Shown in pieces: positions 32,505-45,154 of a stretch of DNA of 64,000 nucleotides (positions are counted from its first letter, which is position 1; each line of letters begins with the position of its first letter). Origin of the DNA: Stenocarpella maydis (lineage: Eukaryota; Ascomycota; Sordariomycetes; Diaporthales; Diaporthaceae); contig NQMI01000001.1 of assembly GCA_002270565.1 (NCBI GenBank), forward strand, positions 725,426 to 789,425, read 5' to 3'. The notes beneath the pieces are model-generated. The model was not told the DNA's origin and did no database searches. It saw only the letters and a program-made list of their open reading frames with translations. A program made the translations under genes and the position numbers.

Positions 32505-34763
32505 ATGCGTTTCCAATCTGCTGGGGCCTACGCCTCGCTCCTGCTCCTTGCCCGCGTGGCCGCCGGGGCTGCCCTTGGGAACACGACGCATGCCACTCCC
32601 TCACTTCAAGACAGCAGCACCCGTGACCCGGACCCGGAGAAGACTGTGCCCGCCACGGTCGTGCCTGTTTCTTCCGCGCCATTCCCGTCGGCAACCGGTC
32701 TCGCTTCCAACGCTCAGAGTCCTCCTCCGGCCCCCATCGGCAACGGCAACGGCACCGTGCCCACGCCCGCCTCGGAGCAGCTGACCACCCTCACTGTGCT
32801 GTCGACCCAGGTCCGGACCGTCATCAGCTGTGCCCCTACGGTCACCAACTGCCCGGCCGACTCTTCGTCCCTCTCGGACCTGGCTTCCACTGCCCCCGAG
32901 CAGATATCCACCGTGCTCGTGACGGATGTTGTGCAACTGGCCACAACCATCTGCCCCGTAACGGCCGCCGAGTCTATATCCTCCAGCGTTATTTCCGTTG
33001 CTGCTACAGGTGGGATTACCGGCACAACCATCACGCCGTCGGCAGGCCTGCCTGGTGCTCTCCCGACTGGCAAGCCGAGTCCCTCGGGGGCCGGTGCCGG
33101 TGCCGGTCCTCGGCCATCCGGGCAGGCTGGCAACTCATCCACAATTTCTGCACATGTCCCACCCGAGTCTGCCGCCGAGGTCCCTTCCGGCTCTGTTGTG
33201 CCCCCCAAAGAGAGCTCCTCACCCGGGGAAGGTGCTCCCACTGGGGCGGTTCCTCAGCCTCCTTCCAACGGCACCGTAGTGAAGCCCTTCCCTATTGGCA
33301 ACTCATCCATCCCTTTGGCCCAGGACGTGACCTCGACCGTCTTCTCCACAAGACTGCACACCATCACATCTTGCGCCGCCAGCATCACCAACTGCCCCGC
33401 TGGAAGCTCTGTTTCCACAGAGGTCGTCCCAGTTTCGACCACTGTTGTCAAGGGTTCTTCGTCCGAGCGTGCTTCGATCTCATCCGTCGCAGCTATTACT
33501 GCTGCCCCTGAGCCCACCCCTGCTCCTCCTGGCGGCGAGCAGACGACCCTGACTGTCAAGGTGACACACGTAAGCCCCCCCCCCCCTTCTTCCGAGTTTA
33601 CCGATGTGCGTGTGTTCGTGTTTGTGTGTACGCGTGCACGTGTGTGGTCATGTTTATGGATGGACTTATATGCTAACCTGCTCTCTGTCGTTAGCTTCAC
33701 ACGGTCATTTCTTGCGCTCCTACCATCACAAACTGCCCGGCAGCCACCAACACCAAGGGCATCTCCGAGGCCATCTCCTCCCACGGAAGCTCTGCCGTTC
33801 AGCCAGTTATCGTGACCAGCATTGTCGGCGAAACAGTCACTGTATGCCCCGTGGCCGAGGCCTCTTCCATCTCGTCTCAAGTTGGCGCCAGCCTGAGCTC
33901 GGCCGTGGTGACCACTACCGGTAAGGGCGCCCCGTTTCAAAGCCTCTCGCCAGCGTGCTGACAATTTTCTTCAAGTCGATGGCTCCGCCTCTTTCTTTAT
34001 TCCCTCTGCCTCCAGCGTTCAGACTCCTGTTGTGTCACAGACATCTGTGCTGGCCACGCCGACGCCCGCTCAAGAGCAATCCGCTTCGTCGTCCGCTGCG
34101 GCGGTTGCTGAATCCTCGTCCACCGCGGTTTTCGTATCAGTATCTCCAGTTGTTTCTGTCATCACAATAACACTCGGCGGCGGTTTCGAGAGAACATCGA
34201 CCAGCTCTCTCCAAGTGACTTCAACCGTCACAAAGGTGGTGCCTGTACATACCCCGGCACCCGGCAAGCCCAGCGGCCAAGCCTCCGAGGTGGTGTCAAA
34301 TGTCGTATCCACCATATACAGGACGGTCACCTCGCAGATCCCCGTGGAGACGGTCCTCACCGTCACAGTGGGCAACCAGATCCTCACTTCCACCATCTCG
34401 ACGTCGGCCGCCGTGCAGACGCCTGAAGTAAGCTCGCCGCCTCAGGTGTCGACCGTGTACGTCACCGTGGGCTCTGGGCCAGAGGCCAGCGTCATGACGA
34501 GCACGTACACGGCCAGCGAGGTCGTCGCCAAGGACACCCAGACGCTGACGCTGACGGGCAGCGCCGGCGTCGTCTCCACGTACACTTTGACCTTGAGCCA
34601 GGCTACCACCGTCACTCAGGAGGCGCCCAAGCCCACCGGCCTGGGCGATGCCGCCAGCGCCTGCGTGCCGTCCACTGTTACCCTCATTAGCGTGTCGACG
34701 TTCTGTGCTCGGAGTGGCAACGCTTGTGCCACGGCTACAAACCTGCCTCTGGCGATGTCTTAA
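32505..34763 (+). CDS. Ser/Thr-rich secreted cell-wall (adhesin-like) protein
   Basis: Three exons: 32505-33569, 33695-33920, 33976-34763, giving 692 aa. Intron 1 (125 nt) has GTAAGC and a TGCTAAC branch site; intron 2 (55 nt) has GTAAGG and GCTGAC. Residues 1-22 are a signal peptide. The protein is mostly Ser, Thr, Pro and Val, with a module TxLTV..T.(V/L)(H/R)T(V/I)xSCAx(T/S)(V/I)TNCPA at about 94-118, 276-299 and 347-371. The third is split by intron 1 and only spliced mRNA completes it, which supports the model. Short VT.V..TVCPV-like segments follow each module. Such paired SC/NCP repeats occur in fungal wall glycoproteins. The end (..ATATNLPLAMS) has no hydrophobic GPI signal, so it is secreted or otherwise wall-linked. 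Function unknown. Confidence 0.75.
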
Positions 34764-35604
34764 GAGAGGAGGGCGCAAGGAGGGAACCGGGAGTACCATG
34801 TAGGTAGCCTGTTGTCCAGCTTGTTGATGAATACAAAACAAGCAAAACAAGACCATTGTCTTTGCGATTTTGATGGCATGAGTGCCCGGCTTGTTTCGGT
34901 TTGACACTGCATTCATCCGCTGTGCCTGCGTCGTTGACATGGAACGGGATGCTGAACACCTTGACCCGATACGTGGTGAGACGAGTTTTGGACTATACGG
35001 ATGACGGAGAGTATCCGCCGGCCTTGGACTGTATCACGTAGTTTTCCTCCGAGAATCGTGGCGCAACAGGGAGGTCTCGCTGACGGCTCGTGATCCTCGG
35101 CGCCTGGGGGAAGAGAGCTTCCAGGGAGGTTACGGAGCTGGCACCTTGCTCGATGGAGTTTTGCCCGACGAGCTCGGCGCATGCCAAGTCAGACATCACC
35201 CTCGCGCACCACCCCCTTGGCACAGACATTTCCTACCCATAACCTTTCCACGCCTTGTATCGGTAAGAACTCGACTCTTCCGGCATTCAGATCATGTGAA
35301 CCACTTGTTATAACGCAAATTACTCATAATGATAATTCTTGATAATGAATAGCAGTACTTACATTAATTTAACCACCGGCAATGGCTACCATGTATATGT
35401 GCTATATTAGAAGCCACAGCATGGTCTGGAATTCTGTACCGTTTCCCGGGAGTACGAGTGTGGTTATAGTGAAGCTGTTACGTCTGATCACAAATAGCTA
35501 TAGTTTCATTAAGAATCAACCGGAGGCAATCATAGTACGTTTTTTTGAGAACCCCTCTACCCAGGAGGAGCATCTCAAACCTATCTATAGATAGCTGTGG
35601 TTAT
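34764..35604. other. intergenic, nothing recognised
   Basis: Between two convergent genes (ends at 34763 and 35605). No supported frame. Confidence 0.4.
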
Positions 35605-36156
35605 TCATCTGCTGCGTGACTCTGCAGCAGTAGCCTGTCTTTCTCCAACACCCAGCGAGCGCTTCTGAACCCCATTGAGCCACATCCATACAGAGAGCCA
35701 AATACAAAACCCCAGCAATATAACCAGTTGAATCATCATCAGAGTTCTGCGCCACTTATCATTCTGGCCACAATACCAGCAGACAATCCCGACAAGGAAT
35801 TCAACGATTGATAGATCTAGGAACACCAGCGGTGACCAGGCTATCGCAAATTCCATCCGATTTGCTCGTTCGGCCCCGTCGAATGCAAACAGAAGCATTG
35901 TTGCCACGACCGCTGCTAGCAAGGCAGTGATAGCAGAGCTACAGAGGAAGCCCTCGCCTACCTGGGCCAGCCCAGTGCTGGGATGAAACTCGGGGAACGT
36001 CAAGGCTGCCAGAGCAAGCCCACTAACAAGAGCAGAAAGGACAATAAAGGTCTGGTAGAACCGCAGGATGCGCTTGAAGATCAGAAAGCCCCTGATATCT
36101 AGGACTTTAGCCCACCATGTCCGCGTCAATTCTAGGTATTCCTTGGGGCCGACCAT
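35605..36156 (-). CDS. four-pass membrane protein of unknown function
   Basis: Single exon, 183 aa, ATG at 36156. Four hydrophobic segments are seen at about residues 38-55, 71-93, 103-125 and 138-160. The N-terminal ~35 residues carry a WWAKVLDIRGFLIFKRILRFYQ segment (positively charged, cytosolic side), and the tail is hydrophilic (KRSLGVGERQATAAESRSR). This topology is common among small fungal membrane proteins, including MARVEL-like ones, but I see no diagnostic motif. Codon usage looks coding and the frame is clean, so it is probably real. Confidence 0.6.
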   Translation of the reverse strand: MVGPKEYLELTRTWWAKVLDIRGFLIFKRILRFYQTFIVLSALVSGLALAALTFPEFHPSTGLAQVGEGFLCSSAITALLAAVVATMLLFAFDGAERANRMEFAIAWSPLVFLDLSIVEFLVGIVCWYCGQNDKWRRTLMMIQLVILLGFCIWLSVWMWLNGVQKRSLGVGERQATAAESRSR

Positions 36157-38505
36157 GCTCTAGCGCGAGTTAGTATAATTCGTACTTCTGGAGGTTTTCT
36201 CTTGCGACTTTGCGAACGAGTATTGCGACCCACGACGTTCGGATGACGGAGAGAGGCGGAAAAATCGCCAAGCGATAGCGTCGAGTTCGTAACGAATTTG
36301 GGAGTGATGTATGCGGGGACACATGACCGCGCGACGTGACTCATAAGAATAGAACGGCCGAAAGGGTACATTTCAATTTTCTTTTAAGCCAGAAATAGGC
36401 GTGACCACCTCCGGCCCGCTGGTGGTTCGGGGTGACGCCTGGCGATGAGGTCGGTGAGCGTCTGCACCTTGTGCTTTTGTTCCGCCCTGTGACGTGAGGG
36501 GGGAACCGGCAGGATTAAATACCAGCCCTTAAGCGATTTGTACCGTGTTGAGCCAAGTGTTACACAGCGTGGAGCCGGGCAAGGCTGTGAGCGGGCTGTA
36601 CAACGTAGAATCAGCAGCCCAACACCCTGCCTAATCTCTTGAGGTCATCCCACTAGATGTCTGAGCTGAGAACCGGTAGGTGATTGGAAACTCACTTTCG
36701 GTGTGTGGCTTAAGCCTCTTTGCATCAATTCCGTCGCTGGGCCCCAGTGACAAGAAGTTTGGTGCACTCTGCTTAGACTCCGGGGTAGGCTCCCCTGAAC
36801 TTAAATCGAGGCGCTGAGACCCATGGGAAGTTGACCAGTAAATATTGCATCAGGCCAGAGGTTGCAATGCAGGGTCGACAAGACCAGCAAGACACGCAGG
36901 CAAACTGAGTTGGCATACAAGCTTGCCCCACAGGAAATGCCGCACAAAAGTGTGGCGCCACACCTGTGGCACCCCTACATGCTTATATCGTGACAGGAAG
37001 CTGCAAAGGAAGCGCTCGAGGAGATCATCTCCCACATTCTTCTTGTCAGCATTCTTGTCTGTGATACTGCGACGGCAACATGCAAAACCCACAAGAAATT
37101 CGTGGACGAAGCAGAAATCCGAGAGAATAAAGAGGCTGCAGCAACCTCGTGCCCTGAAGTATCCGCCGGGTGGCGTGGAATTGGTCAGCCATTGTGCTCA
37201 GTACAAGTCCTTACAAGCGCAACTACGCGAATCACATCTTTCGGAACTACTTGGCCATTTCGACGCTTGAGGTCATCAAAAGAGTCAAGTAGGTGCTGGT
37301 ACGCCAGTAAATGGCATGCCATTATTTCTCACAATGGCGTGCGAGCATAATATTTGAGGGCATATGCGATATCTACAGGCCCGTACTACGTAGGCTGGCC
37401 AATGTATCGTCGCCGCTTTCCTCTACAGAGTGCCCCACTACAGTGCTTCCTCTTTCTGTATGTCTACATGAGTAGCTACTTAAGTAGGTAGGCCGTATTG
37501 CCGAGCCAACACTGGGCCGTCTTTGCCATCATCTCCGTCCTCGTGTCCCGAGCAACAGAACAGCTGCCCGCCTTGGCCGCTGTCAAACACTGCTTGTAAG
37601 CCCCTACAATGCAAAAAGCCCTCCGGCTGAATGTATGTGTATTTTGGGGGAGGCTATTGGATCGTCGAGGCTGGCATGGGCACGGATGTAGAGCCAACCC
37701 ATACATCCTAACTCGAGAGTCAACCGAAGGTCATCCTCCGAGAGGCACTGCTTCTGGTCATGACGAAGATGTGTTCTCTGAGCTCACGCGGCCTCAGCCA
37801 AAGCGCCGCCGACCATCTGAAGCAGTGCGCCGCCCCCAGCAGGATGTCGCGCGCCCCCAGATCTGAGGCGCTTGGATATAACAAGCAACCCTGATCCAAG
37901 GAATCGGAACAAATCACTTGAACAAACTGTGTCCCCCAAGGGTCCACGACGGGCATCAACTCGCACACTTTCCCCTCATCTGCCCTCGTAACCGGGGGTT
38001 CTCAACAGCTCGCCCGCCCATGCGGCCTGGTGTACAAGCTGCACTGGTACAGCCAACCCCATCGGCTGTGCCAAAATACTTTTGGATTGGTTTCCTGAAC
38101 GAATCCACTTGCCTTCGTGGCGTGGCAGTCGAACCCTCTAGATTCGATAGGGCGATGATGAGGGCCGGTTCGGCAAGCACGAATTATGAATGGGCATGTC
38201 AGGGTTATATAGGGACGCAGCTTAGCAAGATGATAGCACTTGAGGTGATCAAAAGGAGTGCAGGTGGTTCGAGCTACCTAGGTACACCTGCCTCGGACTG
38301 AGCCCGAGGTATATATTTCAATTACAATGATGATATAGATATAGGAATGGATTGGTATCAATAATGTGGTGTCCTTCAAGTAGACTGACAGATATCTCAT
38401 ACTCATGTGATATCGATGAGTCGCCCCGCCCCAATTTTGCTCTTACCCCCCCCCCCCCTTGTTCTAAATAACGACCAGGATTGAACCTCAGCTTGTATTT
38501 TTGCC
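36157..38505. other. intergenic, no gene recognised
   Basis: 2.3 kb with only short frames. It contains TACTTAAGTA (37477-37486), TACCTAGGTA (38275-38284) and a C homopolymer near 38449-38458. Two short stretches (about 37262-37285 and 38238-38262) share TTGAGGTSATCAAAAGRAG, which may mark small related repeats. Confidence 0.4.
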
Positions 38506-40203
38506 TCATACCATCTTCTCAGACAGCTCGGTCTTGGTGCCGGGGGGAGAGGCTGGTGTGTTCTTCAGACTTCCTCGGCTGGAGGCATGCCCTTCGGTGG
38601 AGCCTCCGAGAACATCGTTCATGGTACGGCTGAGCTCGACATAATCGTAGGCAAACTCGCCAAGCTGGGCATCGTCGAGACCCAGCTCCTCCTCCTCGAC
38701 CGAGGCGCGTAGGCTGAGGCCAGGAATCAGGTTCATGACGAACAGGATGATACAGGTGACCACGAAAGACCACGAGAAGCCGGCGACGCAGTCAGCGAGC
38801 TGGTAGGCCAGCTGGATGTAGTGGTGGTTGAGCCAGCCGCCGGGGATGTCGGTGAACCCGTCAAGATGAGCTATGTAGTTGCTGCGGTGACGAGTTAGTC
38901 GCAAGTACATGCCAGACAGGGTAGATGGTACGAATGTAGAAACTTACGCAGCGAAGAGGCCGGTCAGTAGGTTTCCAACAATACCGCCAACCGCGTGCTC
39001 GGCGAATACATCAAGGGCATCGTCGATACCAAGCCAGAACTTGATCTTGGTGGCCAGATTGCACGCGATTCCGCCAATGACTCCATAGATGACGGCCGCC
39101 CAGGCCGGCACGAACCCAGAGGCCGGGGTAATAGCGACCAGGCCTGCAATGACACCACTGCAGAAGCCGACTGTGCTCCACTTCCTCTCGAGGCGGTAGT
39201 CCATCAGGCACCAGGTGAAGCCACCGACGCAGGCTGCGATATGGGTCACGATACAGGCCATGACGGCACGCAGATTCGCGGCGAGAGCACTGCCGCCGTT
39301 GAAGCCGAACCAGCCGACCCACAGGAAGACTGTCCCTAGGACGACGTGGGTGACATTGTGTGGGCGGTATGGAAGGCCGTGGGTCTTGTCGTAGCCACTC
39401 CGCCTGCCCAGCATGAGGGAGTAGGCAAGAGCAGCAGCTCCCGAGGAGATGTGCACAGGTGTGCCACCGGCGAAGTCGAGACCGCCAAGCTTGAAGGACC
39501 AGCCGTTGGGGTTCCAGGTCCAGTAAGCTATGGGGTCATAGACGATGGTCGCCCAGACGAAGATGAAGACGAGGGCGGGGAGCATCCGGCCACGGTCGGC
39601 GGCGGCACCAATGGCGAGCGCGGGTCTGTTGATGGAAGTCTGTCAGTCTCACATTTTGGCACCGTAGATATTCACCAGGAGCCCCTCCCCCCTCCCCCCC
39701 CGGAGATCCGACATACGTGATAGCGGCGAACATGCCCTGGTACAGACAAAAGAGCAAGTCGGGAATCTTTGTGCTTCCCACGCTGGGCTGAGCCAGGACC
39801 TCCATGAGGCCGAAGTTATGCAGGTCGCCAATGAAGGCGCTGCCAGTGTGGCTGAAGGTCAAGCTGTAGCCCCAAAAGAACCACTGGAACCCCACGACTG
39901 CTATACTCATCAAGGAGAGCCATATCAGGGCGAGTGCAGACTTGCGACGGGCGAGGCCACTGTAGAAGAAACCCACGCCAGGGACCATGAGCAGAACCAG
40001 GGCCGACGACGTGAGGATCCAGGCGAAATCACCTGACTGTTCGGCGGGAACCCATTAATTAGACCTGATGCTCGAGGCTGTGCGCGGTGAGCGTGACAGG
40101 AAAGACAACGTACAGCATAGTAAACGTTCAGATCGGTCGTGAGGGAATCACCACCGTTACCGGAGCCAAGGCCGGAGATGTCTTGCAGAGGCCCGGCCGA
40201 CAT
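38506..40203 (-). CDS. Mep2-type ammonium transporter / sensor
   Basis: Four exons on the minus strand: 40203-40114, 40036-39717, 39625-38948, 38881-38506, giving 487 aa. All introns (77, 91, 66 nt) are GT..AG and keep frame. It belongs to the Amt/Mep/Rh family: eleven hydrophobic segments and the signature DFAGGTPVHISSGAAALAYS from residue 187. The pore twin histidines are His195 (PVH) and His347 (AEHAVGGIVGN), and the ammonium-site Asp is Asp187. Both histidines mark the Mep2 class; yeast Mep1 and Mep3 have Glu at the first. Mep2 proteins are high-affinity plasma-membrane transporters that also signal nitrogen starvation and filamentous growth. The C-terminal tail (~410-487) is cytosolic, acidic then Ser-rich, where kinase control occurs in yeast Mep2. 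Upstream GATAA sites suggest control by AreA/NIT2. Confidence 0.93.
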
Positions 40204-40305
40204 GTTGGCGTCCTTTGGCGCGGCTGGTCCTTGCTGTGTAGAGCCGTGTCTGCTTTTCTAGCTGTCACGAGTAGGGATGACAGGTAGAAAAGAAAAAATA
40301 AAAGA

Positions 40306-40963
40306 GATAAGGCACTGAACACACAATAACAAGAAGCAAGCAGCGGACGGACAGGGGAAGGCGAGCAGGAAAGGGGACCACGCCTTGGGGAAGGCCGCAG
40401 GCGTGGGTGTGCAGCTAGATAAATAGCAAGCGAGGTACAGGTCTCGGCTTGTCAGCCCGGTAAAGAAAGAAGCATGCAGACTTGGCGCGTCCGATGAGAT
40501 GTCGCCTTCGGCCAAGGCAATTTCACAGGTGGTCTGCGTTTTCGCAGGCGCATGGCATCCGGACCCTTGACGAGCCCTTGTGGTACAGATATCAAGAGCG
40601 CAGGTGCCCAATGAGAAGGGAGAAGCGTATTTAGGCCCGACCTATCCCCAGCAGGCCAGGCAGGCCGGGGTGGAGCCTCACCTGGAGGAGGGAGCAGGCA
40701 TCACGGCATGCATGCCAGGCACTCGGCCAGTTCGGCCAGGCGGCCGGGGAGAGATAAGAGGCGGGTCTCTCGATGGCACACGACATGGGTGCGTACGAGC
40801 CGCCTGGTGTCCAGGGTGTTGTGGTGTAGTGCGAGCCCTGTCCGGCCTGGCGTCCAGCAGCTCTACGAATGATGTCCAAGCTGAGGATCCGACAGGTCGG
40901 ACCAGAGGGGAGGTGGTGAGGGGGGCCCACACGCCCGACTCATCGATGGCGTCGTGGCTTATC
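40306..40963. promoter_or_regulatory. GATA-factor sites upstream of the ammonium transporter
   Basis: GATAA occurs at 40306-40310, 40418-40422 and 40753-40757, and as its complement TTATC at 40959-40963, within 760 bp of the start codon. AreA/NIT2-type GATA factors bind such clusters to switch on nitrogen-scavenging genes when preferred nitrogen is scarce. GATAA is short, so single sites may be chance. Confidence 0.45.
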
Positions 40964-43136
40964 AGGACGTACACTAATGTGTAGAGAGAATAGCTGTCCT
41001 GCGGGCGATGCGGAGCAGTTGCACAGGGCAAAACGTGGCCGCCCCGGATGAAGCAGAGACGGCACGAACATGCAGGCCGAGATTGGCGGCAGGCCTCGGA
41101 AACAGCAGCATGCAGGCAAGGAGGGCCGACGGCTGAAGTGAATGCCTGGGGCGGGCCGGACTAGGAAGCTGGGTTGGGTGAGACATGGGGGCGGCCGCAG
41201 ACGTGTACTCCGTATCGTGTACTCCGTATCGTGCGTGTACCAACAAGGCCAGCCAGAGCCAGGATGTGGCACGGGATCAACACGAGTCGCCCGAGAAGAG
41301 GACAGTACTGTGTGGCTGCCAGTCCGCGGAGGGGAGACTGCTGCTGTGTCTCGCAGAGGGGCGTCCTTCAGGAAGGCCGTGCTTGATGTCGCGGCGCGGA
41401 CGAGGTGGGTGTTCTCGTCTAGCTAGACCAGCATCTGCACAGTAGTTAATAAAAGACAGGCATAATCAGAATGTGTCGTCGTTGAGATGAGGGTCCGGCC
41501 GCAGCGGTGGGACGTTCCCGGGAATCCTTCGTCGTTATCTAGCGCATGAGCTGGCCAACCACGGCTGGCTCAGGGCGACCACATCGTGATCAGGCGCTGG
41601 GCATTTGATTATCGAGCCGTTGACAATTTGATATTACACCAGATAGGATAGGTCGTGTCTCGGGAAAAGCTCGACGCAGGCACACGCCCCTCCCTCCCTG
41701 TTATTGGTGGTGGTGGTGGTGGTGGTGTCAAAAAGGGGAGAAGCAGACTGTTGGCGGTGGAAATGCATCAGCGGGGATGCAGGGAACGACTGGCCCGGCC
41801 TGGTACTCTGGGTGCCATTGTTATGTATGTACCGTAGTGGTATGTCCCGGTGGACAGAGGTGGTATGCAGTGGCTGAGTGGTGGTGTCGCCCAGGTAGAG
41901 TGGCCCAGACGCCGGTTCCGGCCTAGCGGCCAGGGGGCCTTATCTCTGGGCGAAGTACACACTAAGCCTGTACAGCCTGTCAGTCCCCTGCATGCGCTTC
42001 TCCTTTCTCCTGCAAGTACCAAAGTACATATCCATACTATCTACACTACTACGGTACATAGTACCCAGTACGCTACATAGTACCCAGCCAGCCCGGCCAG
42101 CCCGGCCAGCCCGGCCGGGCAGATGCTTGCCTCTCACGCAGGTGCATCATCCGCTAGCTGTTCTTGACAGCCTGACCGTCACTCTTGGCGTTTGCTGCTT
42201 CCCGCCGCTGTCGTGATGCCTTCACATCGTTCCGCCTTTAGTGTACTCCAGAGCATTCCGCCATAGACCGTGCCTCATCACATCGCCTCATCTTAGCAAC
42301 GATCGATACCACATGCAACACGCCTCGGTTATACATCGTCCGTCTACTGGTACTCGTGTTCCTCTGTGCTATATCATGTCCATGTCTGGGCCAGCACTGT
42401 CCCCACATACCTAGGTAGGCATCTAGTCTAGATACTGAGCAAACCTAGGGATGCGGCACTTGGGCTCCGGCCACTAAGCCCCAACCAATCTCATAGGGAT
42501 GGCTACACATTGCAACTTTCCATACTCATCTCGTTCGAGATGTCCATTATTAGTCCCTGCCGCCCTCTTGGGCCGCGTGTTGAAAAAGCCACCACTAAAC
42601 TCAAGACTGTCGACCTAGCTAGCCCTGAAGTTGACATTTTCGCTCCTACCCGGAAGGCGAAGGGTCATGCCAAAAAGGAAAAGGATACAACCTACACAAA
42701 GCCCAGTCCAGCCGACTTCAGAGAGCTCTCGTATCCATGTTGAGACCTGGAACCAGTGCGAGCCCGCGGGCTGCGTTGGTGCCCTGCAAATCGGCTTGCT
42801 TGACTAAAGCGAACCTTGAGAATGACAGAGCCAGTTGTCCTCGCCACTTCCGTAGTTAGCCAGGAGCCAAGGGCCTGATCGCTTCACGCTATCCATGGGT
42901 CCGCTGGAGATATCTGCATCAACGCCTACTTATGACACACAAATCCTGCCCACCAGCGAGGCGTCACAGACACCCGAGGATCGCAGAGGCACTGAGCATG
43001 GGGAGGTTGAACTCAAAAGGGCCGAGCCACCCCAGCTCAGATCCTGCTCACTCGCAATTCTTTCTCCGTTTCAAATACTCCAGTGCCGTAAGCATATTTT
43101 CATCCAAGATCATCCATATAATCCAGTCCCATCATC
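40964..43136. other. intergenic region between divergent transporter and HsbA genes
   Basis: No supported gene. It contains a doubled TACTCCGTA (41206-41214 and 41220-41228), (GGT)7 at 41706-41726, short tandem runs of TACATAGTACCCAG and CCAGCCCGG (about 42056-42118), and TACCTAGGTA (42408-42417). Probably regulatory for one or both flanking genes. Confidence 0.4.
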
Positions 43137-43694
43137 ATGCTCATCTTAAACTTTTCCCTCGCCCTCCTCGGCCTGCTTACTGGCGTGAGCGCCTTTCATG
43201 ATGAACATCACGAGACTGAGGGCCTCTCATCATCAAAGTACCCCATCGCCGACCACATCAAACAAGTCCAAGGAAAGACGGTGGAATTGGCTTCGGTCAT
43301 TGAGAAATGGGACGGCGACCTCGCCAGTGCGATTAGTATCGCCACCGCGTCCCAAGCCGTCCTGACGGCCATCGGGGATGGCACCAAGACGGCCAAGGAC
43401 CTGCGCGAGGAGATGAGCGTCCGACAAGCCATCAAGGTCAAGGAGGCGACCGAGCAGCTGCTCGAGCAGATCACGGCCTCTCTGGGGACCGTCGCCGGCT
43501 CCAAGGCGCGCTTCGACCACGCAGGGCTCACCTCAATCATGCTTCCCAGGATCAAGGAGACCAAGGAAGCGGCCGAGGCCCTCATCGCAGCCGTGGTGGA
43601 AAAACTGCCCGCGGGGAAGGACACCGGGAGGAGGCTAGGAAGGGAGATCAGCGCCGAGTTTGACAAGGCCATCGCAGCATTCTCCGAGCGCTGA
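43137..43694 (+). CDS. HsbA-like hydrophobic-surface-binding secreted protein
   Basis: Single exon, 185 aa. Residues 1-19 are a signal peptide (..GLLTGVSAF). The mature part is an all-alpha domain of about 160 residues with regular amphipathic helices, starting with DHIKQVQGKTVELASVIEKWDGDL and ending in ..GREISAEFDKAIAAFS. This is the pattern of the HsbA / cell wall galactomannoprotein family (PF12296). Aspergillus HsbA sits at hydrophobic surfaces and recruits cutinase, and related Mp1p proteins bind lipid. There are no cysteines and no GPI signal, so it is probably free in the medium or loosely wall-bound. Usual family length. The start is the only ATG before the signal peptide. Confidence 0.82.
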   Translation: MLILNFSLALLGLLTGVSAFHDEHHETEGLSSSKYPIADHIKQVQGKTVELASVIEKWDGDLASAISIATASQAVLTAIGDGTKTAKDLREEMSVRQAIKVKEATEQLLEQITASLGTVAGSKARFDHAGLTSIMLPRIKETKEAAEALIAAVVEKLPAGKDTGRRLGREISAEFDKAIAAFSER

Positions 43695-45154
43695 GCCTCC
43701 AAGGAACACGACAGCTGCTGTCGTGTAATGAACTGAGGCGTCATATCTTTTGTGATCAAGGAGTTTTAGAAGAGTCTGAAGTCGCGTGCCGTCTAGCAAC
43801 AAACCGAGACAGGTACTTAAGTGTGCGTGGAGCTATGGCACTCGTACTGCGGCAGGGGTGTACAGGGTCTCTTATGAAAATTATTAGTCTGTATCGGTGT
43901 CTGGAGAAACCGCAAGGATCACACCCAATACAAGTCGTCGCCTACCCATCGCACCGTCTAATTTCCCGGACGTTGTGATTACCTGGTCCCCAACAGGGTG
44001 CAACACAGCTTAATGAGCGAGGTGGCAATCAAATTGTAGATGATGGACCGGTTCGTACGCAAAACCAAAGGACTTCTCCGGAAGTTGACGCGGCGATACA
44101 AGTTACAGCCCACTCATGATCAATGACCTGGAGACCTGCAGTTCTACCCTGGAGGGCACGAATTCTTCTCAACAGTACGCCACTAAATCATCGTGACTCT
44201 GATGCGGGCGCTCTAGCCCGCCTGACTGGTAATTCCCTATCATGAAGCAGAGTAAGTCCCTGCCGTACACTGCAGAGCCCATCTCCCTCCTGTGAATCCC
44301 ACAGAGATGGGGGCTGGCAAAGTGACAAGCCTTCCAGAGACTTGCTGGCAGTCTTGTATAGATTCCTAAGTATGTCAACAAGAAGGCCCGCCACCCCAAG
44401 AAGGGAGAAGTAATAAGAAAGATTTCATCCCACATTACGCATATTGGAGGATCTCAGTATTTCGAATCCGACGTCAATAAGAGGAACCGTAAGTAGTAGA
44501 GCTGGCAAAATATACATAAACCACACGCATCAAGTCCAACATTGAATCGATTCATGGGCACGAATCTTTGTGTAATAAAACACACTTGAAGCTTCAAATG
44601 TTTTGATACAAGTCACTCGCAACAGTGCGTTGTCAAGCTTGTCTGTTGCTTCTCGACGAGAGGATCTCAGCTCCATCCTCCAGCCCGGCCTCCGGAGTGC
44701 CCGTATGGCGGTCGGACCTCCCCTCGCCCGGCCGGCCCGGCAGTCCTCGCGTTGCTGCTCATGCGAGACCACACCACATTGATGTGGGTCAGGGCCTGTT
44801 CAGCCTAGCTTGGTTTCTGCCTGCTAATGCACATGTGGTGACGTATGATTGGGGTTTGACGTGTCAGCGTGTCAGACTGGCAGAACTGGGCTGCTGTTTG
44901 TCGGTCTCGGCATTCCGAGCGGTGCTTTAGCCCTCCGATGTCCGAAGCAGTGAGGCGGCACTTACAGTGGCTGAGCCGTGCTCTGGCCGCTCGGCCGCAG
45001 GCATCTGGGGTGCCTACTTAAGTATATATAAGTTTAATGTCGAATGCTCATCAATACCGACCAACCACCCAATGTTGCAGCTTCTTGAAAGGATGATTAT
45101 CCTGTTTCATCACGGGAATCATATGATCAAATCCAGCCTGAATTAGAAGGGGAA
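43695..45154. other. intergenic, nothing recognised
   Basis: No supported gene. TACTTAAGTA lies at 45015-45024, in the presumed promoter of the monooxygenase gene. Confidence 0.4.
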
